Positions 62,741 through 64,000 of a DNA stretch of 64,000 nt are shown in pieces; the stretch's first letter is position 1, and each line of letters starts with the position of its first letter. A program made the translations under genes and the position numbers. The notes under the pieces were generated by a model. The model was not told the origin of the DNA. It saw only the letters and a list, made by a program, of their open reading frames with translations, and made no database searches. This DNA is from Sipunculus nudus (Eukaryota > Annelida > Sipuncula > Golfingiida > Sipunculidae), in assembly GCA_026874595.1 (NCBI GenBank), contig CM049309.1, positions 19,535,576 through 19,599,575 on the forward strand. Reading direction: 5' to 3'.

Positions 62741-63784
62741 GCCAACAATAAGAGAACAATGTATTTATTATAAAAGACTACTTTTTATAGAAATAGTAAA
62801 TGCATTTTGTTGCAACCAAATCTTTTCAAAAGTTTTAAAATTTGTTTTTTTTTCGCAAAAAGGAAAATACTTCTAAAATTATAAACCTTTGTGAGAAAGA
62901 GCCTCGTCATCAACGACAAGTTGAAAGGAAAAAGACTGGTAAGATGAATGATATCAAATGATTCATATCATCTGCCAGTAATGAACTGTAGTTTCTACAC
63001 ATTTGATGTTCACTTTGGTCCATGTCCTGTTGGTACAATTTTGAACACATATTATTTGATATAATTAATTAATATGATATTGGATATGATCCAGTAGATT
63101 ATTGTATGGTGAAATTGGGAAAATGAAACCTGTGTGAAAGAAAAAAAATTGATATGGCAAAACTTTGACCTCGTGAATATGAAGCCAACAACAGAATTAA
63201 GGCCTGCTTCATTATAAACATAAGACAAAAAAGAAATGCTAGTCTTTGGCCTGTGGGGCCCTTGTAAATTTCAAACCCTGCTTTGGTGTTAATGCTGAGC
63301 CCTGGTATGACTGTATTATCACACTCTTGACCTAATTATGCACCTTATCTGAGTACACTAGAGATCTCTTACTGTTCTACTTCTAGGTGTTATAATGCTT
63401 GCCTGTCATATACACAGTGCAAGGATATATCATGAGATTGCGATTTGTGACATATATACTTAAGCCTGAGAAGGAAAGATCATATACATAAGGGGTAGTG
63501 GGTGGATACAGTAATAAAAAAGGCTGATCTGTGGTTAGGCGTTCCCTGTGCAAAAGTGTATAGGTCTACTCTTTCATATATAATATTGGTGTTTCATCCA
63601 ATGAAATTTTATTTTCTAGGTTAAGGTCAGGTCTTATCAGATTTATGTTTGCAAACTGTCCAACATCATGAAGGACATGTTGGTATGTGGGAAACATGAT
63701 GGCTTGGCTTAATGCCCTTTAGCAGCCATTAGTTAAGATTTAGACTTTTCCCCTCCTATATTCAATGCAAGGATTTAGATGAAA

Positions 63785-63787
<3 letters not shown>
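62741..63787. other. Stretch without recognised features
   Basis: AT-rich, with no credible coding signal. Confidence 0.45.

Positions 63788-63863
<76 letters not shown>
63788..63863. repeat. TA then GA microsatellite
   Basis: A TA tract to 63830 passes directly into a GA tract to 63863. Confidence 0.92.
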
Positions 63864-63866
<3 letters not shown>

Positions 63867-64000
63867 AGAATGAAAATCTGGGAAGATTCAGAATCTTCCA
63901 GTGAAGAATGTGAATATCCAGTCTTCCAGGGAAATATGAGAATTCTCGTTTTTCCTTGTGGAAAGATCTTCCCATATACTCATTCTTCCCTCGACATATA

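Overview
The window is nuclear DNA of a marine invertebrate animal, most likely a lophotrochozoan such as a mollusc. It is AT-rich, with long introns carrying GT..AG splice sites and very dense mobile DNA. The mollusc guess rests on repeat style: Helitron-like elements with tandem-repeat cores, and ubiquitous repeats built on GGTCAAAGGTCAAGGTCA. Species cannot be fixed from the sequence alone.

Two host genes are recognisable, both on the + strand. The first is WDR61/SKIC8, the seven-bladed WD40 subunit of the SKI and PAF1 complexes. It lies in nine phase-consistent exons from 18454 to 35095, with a poly(A) signal at 35381; only its short first coding exon is uncertain. The second is the first coding exon (38326-38418) of a SWAP70/DEF6 family gene, which runs on to the right; I did not find its later exons.

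Layout. 1-3.7 kb: dispersed repeat families. 4-8.1 kb: AT-rich DNA with microsatellites. 8159-10044: a 1.9-kb element with long inverted ends. About 10.13-14.03 kb: a 112-bp satellite made largely of TGANNTCA octamers. 14-18.4 kb: upstream region of WDR61. 18.4-35.1 kb: WDR61, whose introns hold a hAT-type nonautonomous element, a TA-flanked element, two Helitron-like elements and a SINE. 38.3 kb: SWAP70/DEF6 exon 1. 39254-46130: a complete-ended hAT transposon with a broken ZNF862-like transposase, itself hit by a Harbinger-type MITE. 47233-54183: a second 7-kb inverted-repeat element containing remnants of a DUF4806-type gene. 57228-59400: a third Helitron-like element. 59902-60905: a MITE in the tail of a truncated CR1/L2-like retrotransposon. 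62-64 kb: another MITE-like element and microsatellites.

The most interesting structures are the nested hAT/Harbinger insertion, whose reading frame is intact when the insert and one target copy are discounted; the octamer satellite; the recurrent 12-bp palindrome GGTGGCGCCACC and nuclear-receptor-like half sites inside Helitron-like elements; the triplicated splice acceptor before WDR61 exon 5; and the DUF4806-bearing element. Most of the other open reading frames are non-coding shadows in repeats.
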